A stretch of DNA of 64,000 bases, taken from assembly GCA_964649745.1 (NCBI GenBank), contig CAZYQI010000010.1, positions 37,004 through 101,003 on the forward strand. Direction: 5' to 3'. The DNA comes from CAZEHS01 sp964649745 (GTDB taxonomy: Bacteria > Bacillota > Clostridia > Peptostreptococcales > Acidaminobacteraceae). The translations under genes were made by a program, and so were the position numbers. The notes below the pieces were generated by a model that had not been told where the DNA came from, ran no database searches, and worked only from the letters and a program-made list of their open reading frames with translations. Positions 27,048-35,810 of the stretch are shown piece after piece (the first letter of the stretch is position 1; every line of letters starts with the position of its first letter).

Positions 27048-27995
27048 CTATTTGCTTTGTACGCTGAACAGTCGATCCACGGACACGGCGGCGATAATCA
27101 GCCCCCCCATGACGATCTGTTGATAGTAGGTGGTCACATTCAGGATATTGAGGCCGTTACTGATGACACCAATGATCAGCCCCCCGACAACCACACCGAA
27201 AACGCTGCCCTTCCCTCCGAAAAAGCTGGTTCCGCCAATGATGGCCGACGCAATGGCAAAGGTTTCAAAGCCAACCCCCGCCAAGGGCTCTGCAGCTCCC
27301 AGCCGTGCGGTCATAACAACCCCTGCTATGCCGGCGGCAATTCCGGAAATAACGAACACAATCAGCGTATGAAGCTTGATGTTGATACCGGAAAACCACG
27401 CAGCCTGTGCGTTTCCGCCCAGGGCGTATATATTGCGTCCCAGCTTGGTCTTTGCCGCGATAAACCAAAGCACCAGAGCAAAGCTGAAGGCAATGATCAC
27501 AGGGATGGGGATGCTGAATATCCTTCCGGCAACGCCGGATTTGAATTCTTGAGGAAAGCCAAAGAGGGGCCTTGCATCGGAAATAATCAGGGTCACTCCG
27601 CGAAAAATGGCTTGGGTTCCCAAGGTAATGATAAACGGATGAAGCTGGGTCGCATTCACCAAAAGTCCGTTTATGGCCCCAAGACCTGCGCCTACCAGTA
27701 CCCCTCCCACCAGAATGGCCACAATAATCGGATGACCGGCCAGTATCATCTTTGCCGTTACCATACCGGCTAAAGCAACAATGGAGCCAATGGACAGGTC
27801 AATTCCCGCGATGAGAATGGTGACAAATACGCCACAGGCAATCAGGATGGTTATGGCACTTTGAAGGCATATTTGAATCAGGTTTTGAGGGGTAAGAAAA
27901 TGATTGGGAGAGATAATGCCCAGTATGGCGACGATCAGCACCAGGATCCCCAGGGTTCCGTATTTTTGCCAAAACGTTCCGAATTTTTCTTTCAT
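27048..27995 (-). CDS. alsC: D-allose ABC transporter permease
   Basis: This is the membrane channel of a CUT2-class sugar importer (RbsC family). The 315-residue protein has eight to ten hydrophobic segments and the class motif GIDLSIGSIVALAGM, with NGLLVNATQLHPFIITLGTQAIFRG further on. It is 12 bases from alsE and 12 bases from alsA. Substrate assignment rests on the operon and the AlsB-like binding protein. Confidence 0.92.
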   Translation of the reverse strand: MKEKFGTFWQKYGTLGILVLIVAILGIISPNHFLTPQNLIQICLQSAITILIACGVFVTILIAGIDLSIGSIVALAGMVTAKMILAGHPIIVAILVGGVLVGAGLGAINGLLVNATQLHPFIITLGTQAIFRGVTLIISDARPLFGFPQEFKSGVAGRIFSIPIPVIIAFSFALVLWFIAAKTKLGRNIYALGGNAQAAWFSGINIKLHTLIVFVISGIAAGIAGVVMTARLGAAEPLAGVGFETFAIASAIIGGTSFFGGKGSVFGVVVGGLIIGVISNGLNILNVTTYYQQIVMGGLIIAAVSVDRLFSVQSK

Positions 27996-28007
27996 CGGTG
28001 AGCTCCT

Positions 28008-29525
28008 TTACTCTGAGGTTGCAAATTTTATAATGCTTTCTTCCGTTGCTTCATCTATACTCAGAGTTGTTCTGATCTTGCCCTCTCTGAAAATTGCAAT
28101 TCTGTCGCACACCGCCAACAGCTCCGGAAGCTCCGAGGAAACCATCATGATTCCCTTCCCTTCGTCGGCCAGCTTTCGCATGATATTGTATATTTCGGTT
28201 TTTGCTCCGATATCAATGCCCTTGGTCGGTTCGTCGAAAATGATCAGCTTTTGTCGGGCAGCCAGCCATTTGCCGACAATCACCTTCTGCTGATTGCCGC
28301 CGGAAAGATTGACGATATTCTGGTCGATGGAGGAACATTTTATGTTCATGGCCTCCTTCTGCTGAGTTGCATAGGTCCGTTCCTTTTTTCGATTAAGCAT
28401 GCCCCATATGCCGCCCAAGGCAGACTCCTTGATCAATGGCTGTATTGAAACATTCTTCCATATCTCAAAGTTGTGAAAGAACCCCAGCTCCCGCCGGTTC
28501 TCCGTCAGCAACGCGATTCCTTTTTTAACGGCCTCATAAGGTGTTCTGATCCTCAGCCGCTCACCTAAAAGCGTCATTTCACCGGAGGAAACCTCATCTG
28601 CCCTGAAAATGGCATTCATCAGTTCTGTACGGCCAGACCCCACCAGCCCCGCAAAGCCTAAAATTTCACCCTTGTACAGCTTGAAGCTGATGTCCTCCAC
28701 CTTCCGATCCCTTCGGGTAAGATGATCCACCTGAAAAATAACCTCTTCAGTACCATGCTTGTCGTGTCCGCTCTTTTGATACTTTGCACTCAGCTCCCGG
28801 CCAACCATCATGGCGATCAGATTTGAAATCTCCACGTCCTCAACACGGTGTGTGCCGATGTATTTTCCGTCTTTAAGGACTGTTACGCGGTCCCCTATCT
28901 CTTTAATTTCCTTCAGTTTGTGAGAAATATAGACAATTCCGACCCCTTCACGCTTAAGCTGGCGGATTATTCGGAATAAATTTTCCGTCTCTTCCATGGT
29001 CAGTGAGGATGTCGGCTCATCCATAATGATGATGCGGGCCTCTGACGCAAGGGATTTAGCTATCTCAACCAGTTGTTTTTCGGAGATTGAAAGCTCTTTT
29101 ACAAAGGTTCCGGGCTCCCGTTTAAGCCCCACCTTTGCCAGGAGTTCCTTTGTACGTTGGGTAATGGTTTTGAAATCCACAAGCTCGATACCCAACCGTT
29201 TCTTGGTAAGCAGCCTTCCAACATACAGGTTTTCACTGATGGACAGCTCATTAATCAAGCTCAGTTCCTGGTAAATGATGCTGATCCCGTTCATTGACGA
29301 TTCCTTGGGGGTTAGCTTTGAAAACACCCTGTCTCCAAAAATAAGGCTTCCCTCCGTTGGCTCGTAGGCCCCGCTGAGAATCTTCATCAGGGTTGACTTC
29401 CCAGCGCCGTTTTCCCCCAGCAGAATATGAACCTCTCCCGGGAGCACGCTGAAATTAATGCCGTCCAGCGCCTTCACGCCGGGAAACACCTTGCATATAT
29501 CCTTCATTTCAACTAAGCTGTTCAT
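28008..29525 (-). CDS. alsA: D-allose ABC transporter ATP-binding protein (two ABC domains)
   Basis: The 505-residue protein contains two fused ABC domains, as in RbsA/AlsA. The first has a complete Walker A (GENGAGKST, near residue 37), signature LSISEKQLVEIAKSL and Walker B IIMDEPTSSL. The second has the degenerate GLVGSGRTE loop, signature LSGGNQQKVIVGKWL, and LIIFDEPTKGID. This asymmetry is normal for CUT2 importers. It energises sugar uptake with AlsC and AlsB. A strong hairpin lies between it and alsB upstream. Confidence 0.93.
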   Translation of the reverse strand: MNSLVEMKDICKVFPGVKALDGINFSVLPGEVHILLGENGAGKSTLMKILSGAYEPTEGSLIFGDRVFSKLTPKESSMNGISIIYQELSLINELSISENLYVGRLLTKKRLGIELVDFKTITQRTKELLAKVGLKREPGTFVKELSISEKQLVEIAKSLASEARIIIMDEPTSSLTMEETENLFRIIRQLKREGVGIVYISHKLKEIKEIGDRVTVLKDGKYIGTHRVEDVEISNLIAMMVGRELSAKYQKSGHDKHGTEEVIFQVDHLTRRDRKVEDISFKLYKGEILGFAGLVGSGRTELMNAIFRADEVSSGEMTLLGERLRIRTPYEAVKKGIALLTENRRELGFFHNFEIWKNVSIQPLIKESALGGIWGMLNRKKERTYATQQKEAMNIKCSSIDQNIVNLSGGNQQKVIVGKWLAARQKLIIFDEPTKGIDIGAKTEIYNIMRKLADEGKGIMMVSSELPELLAVCDRIAIFREGKIRTTLSIDEATEESIIKFATSE

Positions 29526-29547
29526 TTTGCACCCTCTTCATAATCTT

Positions 29548-29580
29548 TTGCGCGGGGGTGGGGGACCATCCCCCGCGCAA
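29548..29580 (-). ncRNA. Intercistronic hairpin between alsB and alsA
   Basis: TTGCGCGGGGG (29548-29558) pairs perfectly with CCCCCGCGCAA (29570-29580) around an 11-base loop. It has no T run, so it is not a classical terminator. Such hairpins after binding-protein genes often stabilise the upstream mRNA or reduce read-through, giving more binding protein than transporter. That role is inferred from position. Confidence 0.65.
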
Positions 29581-29622
29581 CTGGTCGTTAAGTCTTTCTA
29601 CTGTATTCAGGCTGAAAGGGTG

Positions 29623-30612
29623 TTACTTCTTGATAAGGTTGGAGTCAACCGCTGTCATCGCCGGCTCTCCCTCGGATACCTTCTTGCCGCTCTTTACGGA
29701 GTCAACCAGAATCTGCAGGGATGTCGCGCCTACTTTGGCGGGATCCTGTGCCACTGTGGCCAGAAGCGTGCCGTCCTGAACCGCCTGTACAGCCTCCGGT
29801 ACGCCGTCAGTGCCCACTACAAACACCTTTCCTTCAAGACCGGCGTTTTGAACAGCCTGTACAGCACCAAGGGCCATTGTATCGTTACAGCAATAGAAGC
29901 CTTTGATGTTGGGGTTCTTTTGAATAATGTTTGCTGCAACGTCCAGGGCTTTTACGCGGTCCCAATCCGCTGGTTGGCTGGCAACCACTTTAATACCGGA
30001 CTGCGTATCGAAAAATGCCTTTGCGCCGTCCCGTCGGTTTTCACCGGAGGTATTGCCCGCTTTCCCCTCGATGATTGCAACCTCTCCGGCATTGCCGATA
30101 ACCTCCGACAGATAGGTAGCGCCTTTTTCACCAACCTGCTTGTTGTCTGTGGTAACAAAGGCAACAATGCTGCCTCCGGCATTTTTCAGTTCTTCCATGT
30201 TGACCTTTTCGTCGATATTCACAACCGGAAGGCCTGCCTCATTGGCTTGAACGATGGCAGGTATCAGGCTTACCGGTGATATGGGGGCAAACCCGATAGC
30301 ATCGTAGGTTTTCTGAGCAACCGCATCTTCAAACTTTTTAAGCTGTCCTTGAACATCGTCTTCTGAATCGACAGCAAAAATATCAACCTTTACATTCAGC
30401 GCAGCCGCTTCCTTCTCAATTCCTTCCTTCATTGCTACCCAGAACGGATTTGCCAGGGTTTTCAGGATGATGGCCACACGAATTTCCTTTTCCGGGGCCG
30501 GCGCCGCAGCCGGTTCAGCAGCAGGCTCCGGTTTAGGACTGCATCCTGTCAGCGCACCGATCATCAGTACCAGCACCATTAGAATCGAAAATCCCATTTT
30601 CATTCTCTTCAC
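29623..30612 (-). CDS. alsB: D-allose-binding lipoprotein
   Basis: This is the extracellular sugar-binding subunit of the CUT2 importer. The 329-residue precursor has a lipoprotein signal (GALTGC, Cys24) and a Pro/Ala linker. The mature part has VVASQPADWDRVKALDVAAN, IIEGKAGNTSGENRRDGA, CCNDTMALGAVQAVQNAG and FVVGTDGVPEA. These match E. coli AlsB closely from memory, much better than RbsB, which supports D-allose as ligand. It is the first transport gene after the regulator and the operator-rich gap. Confidence 0.93.
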   Translation of the reverse strand: MKRMKMGFSILMVLVLMIGALTGCSPKPEPAAEPAAAPAPEKEIRVAIILKTLANPFWVAMKEGIEKEAAALNVKVDIFAVDSEDDVQGQLKKFEDAVAQKTYDAIGFAPISPVSLIPAIVQANEAGLPVVNIDEKVNMEELKNAGGSIVAFVTTDNKQVGEKGATYLSEVIGNAGEVAIIEGKAGNTSGENRRDGAKAFFDTQSGIKVVASQPADWDRVKALDVAANIIQKNPNIKGFYCCNDTMALGAVQAVQNAGLEGKVFVVGTDGVPEAVQAVQDGTLLATVAQDPAKVGATSLQILVDSVKSGKKVSEGEPAMTAVDSNLIKK

Positions 30613-30962
30613 AGTGATTCCTCCTCGTTTTGTGAAATTTATGTATGTCGCCGTTGTGACGGCGTCATTACCTGGAATGCCGCTGAAACAAATTTGGTGA
30701 ATCGTTTCACTAAAATTCTAATAAAATATGCACGTAAACGTTTAAAACGCTGTGCAATCGTTTTCATCACCTGTAAAAAACGTTATCACCCTCATCTGAA
30801 GCCCGCTTCAAAAATCCGCACCCATACTGAGTTAAGGCGGACTTACGCGGCGTTGTCTGTAACTTTACAGTAATACAGCAGCCCAAAACTGTCAATATCA
30901 AATCGCATATTTAGAGAAACGTTTTTCTATATCTCGGACAAGCGCTGCCTCCCTCCGTCTAT
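30613..30962 (-). promoter_or_regulatory. alsB control region with LacI-type operator sites and promoter
   Basis: The 350-base gap between the regulator and alsB holds several LacI-type boxes around a central CG: GTGAATCGTTTCAC (30697-30710, near-perfect palindrome), TAAACGTTTA (30735-30744), TGCAATCGTTTTCA (30753-30766) and AGAAACGTTTTTCT (30916-30929). A candidate minus-strand promoter has -35 TTGACA at 30890-30895 and, 17 bases on, a weak -10 TACTGT at 30867-30872. The sites flank the promoter on both sides, which would allow looping. No gene is seen in this stretch. Confidence 0.6.
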
Positions 30963-31943
30963 TCAACTGGATTCCCGTATAATCAACCGCGCTTCCAGCT
31001 CAATATGCTCCGGCTGTATCTGCGTTTGGCTCATCTGCCGAATCAGATTTTCGGCGGCTTTTTCTCCCATCATGTACTTGGGCTGTTCAATCGTGGTAAG
31101 CGCCGGAATGACAATGGAGGCGGTGGGGATATCATCATATCCCACCACCGATACATCCTCTGGAATTCTGTAGCCTTTGTGTACCAGTGCCTTCATTGCG
31201 CCCAGGGCGATCAGGTCGTTGGCCGCAAATATGGACCGCACCTCCTGACCCCGCTGCAAAATCTGTTCAACGCCCTGGTAGCCCCCTTCGTGACTTACCT
31301 GGCATTCCACCACATAGGATTCGTTATAATTCACATTGTACGCATTCAGCGCCTGCCTATAGCCTGTCATCCGGTCAAAATAGGTACTCAGCTTAAGGGG
31401 ACCTGTCAACAGGTAGACCGACGTCTTGTTTTTTTGAATCAGGTATTCCGTCGCCATGAATCCGCCGTTGATATTATTGACCATGACCGAGCTGAACTCA
31501 TTCCCAATTTTACGGTCTACAATAACGATGGGCATGTCCTTTTTCTTTTTTAAAATATCCGGATTTTTACCTGTGCCGACAAAAATGAGACCATCAATTT
31601 CTTTTTTAAAAAGTGTATTAATGTATTTTTTTTCCTTCTGCTGATTTTCATCGGAATTGCACAGGATGACGCTGTAGCCGAACTGGTTGGCATAATCCTC
31701 GATGCCGCGGATAATTTCCGTAAAAAACATGTTGGAAATATCGGGTACAATAATGCCGATCGTCTGGGTTCGCTTTGTCTTCATGCTAACCGCCAGAGCG
31801 CTGGGGTAATAGTTCATTTCCTCAATAACTGCCATCACCCGTTGCCGGGTTTCCGGACGAACGTTCTTGGTATTGTTCAAAATATATGACACCGTGCTTA
31901 TGGAAACCCCCGCTTTTAACGCTATATCCTTAATCGTGGCCAT
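30963..31943 (-). CDS. LacI-family transcriptional regulator of the allose operon
   Basis: The 326-residue protein starts with the LacI helix-turn-helix (ATIKDIALKAGVSISTVSYILNN) and hinge (YYPSALAVSMKTKRTQTIG), then a periplasmic-binding-like sensor domain with IIVPDISNMFF and VVGYDDIPTA. It lies directly upstream of alsB in the same direction. It probably represses the operon and is relieved by allose or a phosphate derivative. In E. coli the allose regulator is of the RpiR family, so this is a different regulator type. A similar box, GTGAATCGATTTTT, starts near 31958 before its own gene, which suggests autoregulation. Confidence 0.9.
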   Translation of the reverse strand: MATIKDIALKAGVSISTVSYILNNTKNVRPETRQRVMAVIEEMNYYPSALAVSMKTKRTQTIGIIVPDISNMFFTEIIRGIEDYANQFGYSVILCNSDENQQKEKKYINTLFKKEIDGLIFVGTGKNPDILKKKKDMPIVIVDRKIGNEFSSVMVNNINGGFMATEYLIQKNKTSVYLLTGPLKLSTYFDRMTGYRQALNAYNVNYNESYVVECQVSHEGGYQGVEQILQRGQEVRSIFAANDLIALGAMKALVHKGYRIPEDVSVVGYDDIPTASIVIPALTTIEQPKYMMGEKAAENLIRQMSQTQIQPEHIELEARLIIRESS

Positions 31944-32097
31944 TTTGCACCTTCCTGGTGAATCGATTTTTCTCGCACTGTTTACATTATATCCTACCCC
32001 TGCTCCGGATTCTTTGCAACAGAATTTCTGATCTTTTCACAATCATTGGCATTTTTTACGGGCATCCATGCAGCGGCCGCACCCTCTCTTAAAACAG

Positions 32098-32128
32098 AAA
32101 TGCCCCGGTGAAAATCACCGGGGCATTT
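32098..32128 (-). terminator. Terminator after the PFOR gene
   Basis: AAATGCCCCGGTGA pairs perfectly with TCACCGGGGCATTT around a 3-base loop, with a T-rich end on the minus strand, directly after the PFOR stop. The symmetrical shape could also stop transcripts from the other side. Confidence 0.85.
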
Positions 32129-32141
32129 TGATTAGCTGTTC

Positions 32142-35100
32142 TTAGTACTCCATTTTGGACATTCTTACATAGCCTTTGTATCGATCCTTCGCTTGCTCTT
32201 CCGCAACCTTGAAGAGCTCATCCGCAACTTCCGGGAATCCTTTCTTCAGTTGCATGTAGCGGGCTTCGCTTTCGATAAACCCTTGATAGCTTCCAGTTGG
32301 TTCTTTAGAATCCAGGATAAACGGATTCTTCCCTTCCTCTTTGAGACGGGGGTCGAATCTCCACAGGTGCCAGTAGCCTGCATCAACGGCATTCTTGGAT
32401 TTCTCCTGGGTTTTGCCCATGTTGATACCGTGAGCGATACAAGGAGCGTAGCAGATGATAAGGGACGGACCATCGTATGCTTCAGCTTCGCGGAGAACCT
32501 TGAGGAACTGGTTCTTGTCGGAGCCCATGGCGCACTGTGCAACGTATACGTAGCCGTATGTGGTTGCGATCATTCCCAGGTCTTTCTTCTTCACGCGCTT
32601 GCCGGAAGCCGCAAACTTGGCAACAGCAGCCGTCGGTGTTGCTTTGGAGGATTGTCCGCCGGTGTTGGAGTAAACCTCGGTATCGAATACCAGCACGTTG
32701 ACGTTCTCGCCGCTGGCCAGTACGTGGTCAAGACCGCCGTAGCCGATATCGTATGCCCATCCGTCGCCGCCGACGATCCATTGGGATTTCATGATCAGGT
32801 AATCTTCAAGGTTCTTGATTTCAGCCAGAACGCTGTTGCCTTTGGCATCCCCAAGATCTTTGCCAAACAGAGCCTGAACCTTCGCGGAAGCCGCTTTGGA
32901 AGCCTCTGCATTCTGCATGCCTGCCAGCCATTCTGTTGAAGCTGTCTTGGCATCTGCATTGACCGGAAGTGCGATCATTTCGTTCATCAGGTCTGCCAGC
33001 TTGTTGCGAAGCTGTTTAACGCCTACGAACATACCAAGACCGAATTCTGCGTTGTCCTCGAAGAGGGAGTTGGCCCATGCCGGACCTTTGCCTTCTTGGT
33101 TTTTGCAGTAAGGTGTGCTTGGTGCGGATGCGCCCCAGATGGAGGAACAGCCTGTTGCGTTGGCGATCATCATTCTGTCGCCGAAGAGCTGTGTAACAGC
33201 CTTCATGTAAGGTGTTTCACCACAGCCTGCGCAAGCACCGGAGAATTCGAAGAGAGGCTGCGCGAACTGGCTGCTCTTAACGGTTGCAGCATCCACTGCA
33301 TCGTGCTTGATGGGCAGGTTGAACGCGTAATCCCAGTTAGTCGTTTCTTTCATTTGCGAATCAAGAGGCTTCATAACCAGAGCCTTTTGCTTGGAAGGAC
33401 AGATGTCGGCACAGTTTCCGCAACCGGTACAGTCCAGTGGCGTTACTTGGAGACGGTAGCTGTAGTTCTCAAGACCTTTGCCGATGGCCTTTTTAACTGC
33501 AAAGCCTTCCGGAGCCTTGGCAACTTCTTCTTCTGTCAGCAGGAACGGACGGATTGCTGCATGGGGGCAAACGAAGGAACATTGGTTACATTGGATACAG
33601 TTGTCCATTTGCCATTCCGGTACGTTGACCGCGATACCGCGTTTCTCGTAAGCGGAGGTTCCCATATCCCAGGTTCCGTCTTCAATGCCTTTGAAGGTGC
33701 CAACGGAAAGGCTGTCGCCCTCCTGACGGTTGATCGGAACAAGGATCTTGCTGATGAATTCCGGAACTTCTTTACCGGCAACAACAGCCTCATCCTTTGC
33801 ATCCTTCCAGGAAGCAGGGATTTCGATCTTAACCATATCGGTGATGCCGCGGTCTACTGCAGCGTCGTTCATGGCTACGATCTTGTCGCCTTTCTTGCCG
33901 TAGGACTTGTAGTTGGCTTTTTTCAGTTCTTTAACCGCATCTGCAACAGGCATTACATCTGCCAGTTGGAAGAATGCAGCCTGCATGATCATGTTGATGC
34001 GGTTGCCAAGGCCGATTTCCACGGCAATATCCGTTCCATTAAGTGTGTAGAACTTGATTTCGTTGGCAGCCATGTAGCGCTTCATGTTAGCGGGCAGGTG
34101 CTTCTCAACTTCTTCTTTGTTCCACTGGCAGTTGAGGACGAATGTTCCGCCTTTTTTGAGGCCTTTGAGCAGATCGTACTGGGTTACGTATGCCTGGTTG
34201 TGGCAAGCGATGTAGTCCGCTTCGTCGATCAGGTAAGTGGAACGGATCGGCGTTTTTCCGAAACGAAGGTGAGAAATGGTTACGCCGCCGGACTTCTTAG
34301 AGTCATAGGAGAAGTAGCCCTGTGCATACAGGTCTGTGGTGTCGCCGATGATCTTGATGGCGTTTTTGTTGGCGCCAACCGTACCGTCGGAACCGAGACC
34401 CCAGAATTTGCATCGCACGGTGCCTTCAGTTTCTGTAACGATCTGTGTCTTAACCGGCAGGGACAGGTTTGTCACATCATCGGTGATGGCAACCGTGAAG
34501 CCGTTCTTGGACTCAGCAGCGAACAGGTTTTCGAACACAGTGAGGATGTGGGAAGGGGTTGTGTCCTTGGAACCCAGACCGTAACGGCCCCCTACGATAA
34601 CCGGAGCATTGGCTCTGCCGTAGAAGGAAGTACAGATATCCAGGTAGAGAGGTTCCCCAAGGGAGCCCGGCTCTTTTGTTCTGTCGAGAACAGCCAGTTT
34701 CTTGACCGTTGCAGGCAGAACATCAAACATATATTGAGGAACGAATGGACGGTAGAGACGAACCTTGAGAACGCCGACTTTTTTGCCTTGCTTCACAAGG
34801 TAGTCAACCGTCTCTTCAATGGCTTCAACAACGGAACCCATGGCTACAACCACATACTCGGCATCCGGGGCGCCGTAGTAGTTGAAAGGCTTGTACTCAC
34901 GGCCTGTAAGGTCGGAGATTTGTTTCATGTAGTCTGCAACGATGGCAGGAGCAGCATTGTAGTAAGTGTTACAAGCTTCACGGGCTTGGAAGAAGATATC
35001 CGGGTTCTGAGCCGTGCCGCGAGTTACCGGATGCTCCGGGCTCAGGGCGCGTTTTCTGAACGCATTGACTTCATCCATGTCAACCAGCTTGGCAAGATCT

Positions 35101-35669
35101 TCGTAGCCGATGACTTCAACCTTCTGAACCTCGTGGGAAGTCCGGAAGCCGTCGAAGAAGTGCATAAAAGGTACACGGGATTTGATGGTAGCTAGGTGAG
35201 CAACAGCGCCCAGGTCGATAACCTCCTGTACGGAGTTGGAAGCCAGCATACCGAAACCGGTTTGACGGGCAGCCATAACGTCGGAGTGATCACCGAAGAT
35301 GTTCAGCGCGTGGCTGGATACGCAACGAGCGGAAACGTGGAATACGCTTGGCAGCAACTCGCCGGCGATTTTGAACATGTTGGGGATCATGAGAAGCAAG
35401 CCCTGTGACGCGGTGTAGGTTGTCGTCAACGCGCCGGCCTGAAGGGATCCGTGCACCGTACCGGCAGCACCGGCTTCGGACTCCAGCTCAACAACATTGA
35501 CAGTTTGTCCGAAAATATTCTTTCTGCCTTTTGCAGCCCACTCATCTGTGAGTTCTGCCATGGGGGATGACGGTGTGATTGGGTAGATACCGGCAACTTC
35601 CGTAAATGCATACGATACGTAAGCGGCCGCAGTATTTCCATCCAGCGTCATCATAGTCTTTTTGCTCAT
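32142..35669 (-). CDS. nifJ: Pyruvate:ferredoxin (flavodoxin) oxidoreductase
   Basis: PFOR oxidises pyruvate to acetyl-CoA and CO2 and reduces ferredoxin, the main pyruvate step of anaerobic clostridia. ATG at 35669 follows GGAGG and gives 1175 residues, the usual length of the single-chain enzyme. The N-terminal part has GNTAAAYVSYAFTEVAGIYP and ITPSSPMAE. Two 4Fe-4S motifs occur in CIQCNQCSFVCPHAAI and CTGCGNCADICPSKQ; a further Cys pair in GACAGCGETPY serves the third cluster. The TPP site is in GGDGWAYDIGYGGLDH and SNTGGQSSKATP. Codon use here looks more biased than in neighbours, in line with high expression. Confidence 0.98.
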   Translation of the reverse strand: MSKKTMMTLDGNTAAAYVSYAFTEVAGIYPITPSSPMAELTDEWAAKGRKNIFGQTVNVVELESEAGAAGTVHGSLQAGALTTTYTASQGLLLMIPNMFKIAGELLPSVFHVSARCVSSHALNIFGDHSDVMAARQTGFGMLASNSVQEVIDLGAVAHLATIKSRVPFMHFFDGFRTSHEVQKVEVIGYEDLAKLVDMDEVNAFRKRALSPEHPVTRGTAQNPDIFFQAREACNTYYNAAPAIVADYMKQISDLTGREYKPFNYYGAPDAEYVVVAMGSVVEAIEETVDYLVKQGKKVGVLKVRLYRPFVPQYMFDVLPATVKKLAVLDRTKEPGSLGEPLYLDICTSFYGRANAPVIVGGRYGLGSKDTTPSHILTVFENLFAAESKNGFTVAITDDVTNLSLPVKTQIVTETEGTVRCKFWGLGSDGTVGANKNAIKIIGDTTDLYAQGYFSYDSKKSGGVTISHLRFGKTPIRSTYLIDEADYIACHNQAYVTQYDLLKGLKKGGTFVLNCQWNKEEVEKHLPANMKRYMAANEIKFYTLNGTDIAVEIGLGNRINMIMQAAFFQLADVMPVADAVKELKKANYKSYGKKGDKIVAMNDAAVDRGITDMVKIEIPASWKDAKDEAVVAGKEVPEFISKILVPINRQEGDSLSVGTFKGIEDGTWDMGTSAYEKRGIAVNVPEWQMDNCIQCNQCSFVCPHAAIRPFLLTEEEVAKAPEGFAVKKAIGKGLENYSYRLQVTPLDCTGCGNCADICPSKQKALVMKPLDSQMKETTNWDYAFNLPIKHDAVDAATVKSSQFAQPLFEFSGACAGCGETPYMKAVTQLFGDRMMIANATGCSSIWGASAPSTPYCKNQEGKGPAWANSLFEDNAEFGLGMFVGVKQLRNKLADLMNEMIALPVNADAKTASTEWLAGMQNAEASKAASAKVQALFGKDLGDAKGNSVLAEIKNLEDYLIMKSQWIVGGDGWAYDIGYGGLDHVLASGENVNVLVFDTEVYSNTGGQSSKATPTAAVAKFAASGKRVKKKDLGMIATTYGYVYVAQCAMGSDKNQFLKVLREAEAYDGPSLIICYAPCIAHGINMGKTQEKSKNAVDAGYWHLWRFDPRLKEEGKNPFILDSKEPTGSYQGFIESEARYMQLKKGFPEVADELFKVAEEQAKDRYKGYVRMSKMEY

Positions 35670-35690
35670 CAATCTGCCTCCATCCTTATA

Positions 35691-35748
35691 ATAGTAAACA
35701 GTTAACAACACACTTTCCAGTATAGTATACAATATACACACATGTCAA
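35691..35748 (-). promoter_or_regulatory. PFOR promoter with a Rex-like operator
   Basis: Read on the minus strand, -35 TTGACA (35743-35748) and -10 TATACT (35719-35724) are separated by 18 bases. Just downstream, near the expected transcription start, TTGTTAACTGTTTACTAT (35691-35708) resembles the clostridial Rex consensus TTGTTAA-N4-TTAACAA; the left half is perfect and the right half partial. Rex would link PFOR expression to the NADH/NAD ratio. No rex gene is in the window. Confidence 0.55.
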
Positions 35749-35810
35749 CGTTGTAACATTTGTTCCTCACTCACTCGAAAACCCCCATCAAACCCTGTCT
35801 GATCAATGGT

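Noticed and set aside
33096..35195. Open frame of 699 codons on the strand opposite to PFOR
   Set aside because: It is the mirror of a highly biased coding gene, has no ribosome site, and its translation looks like no known protein.
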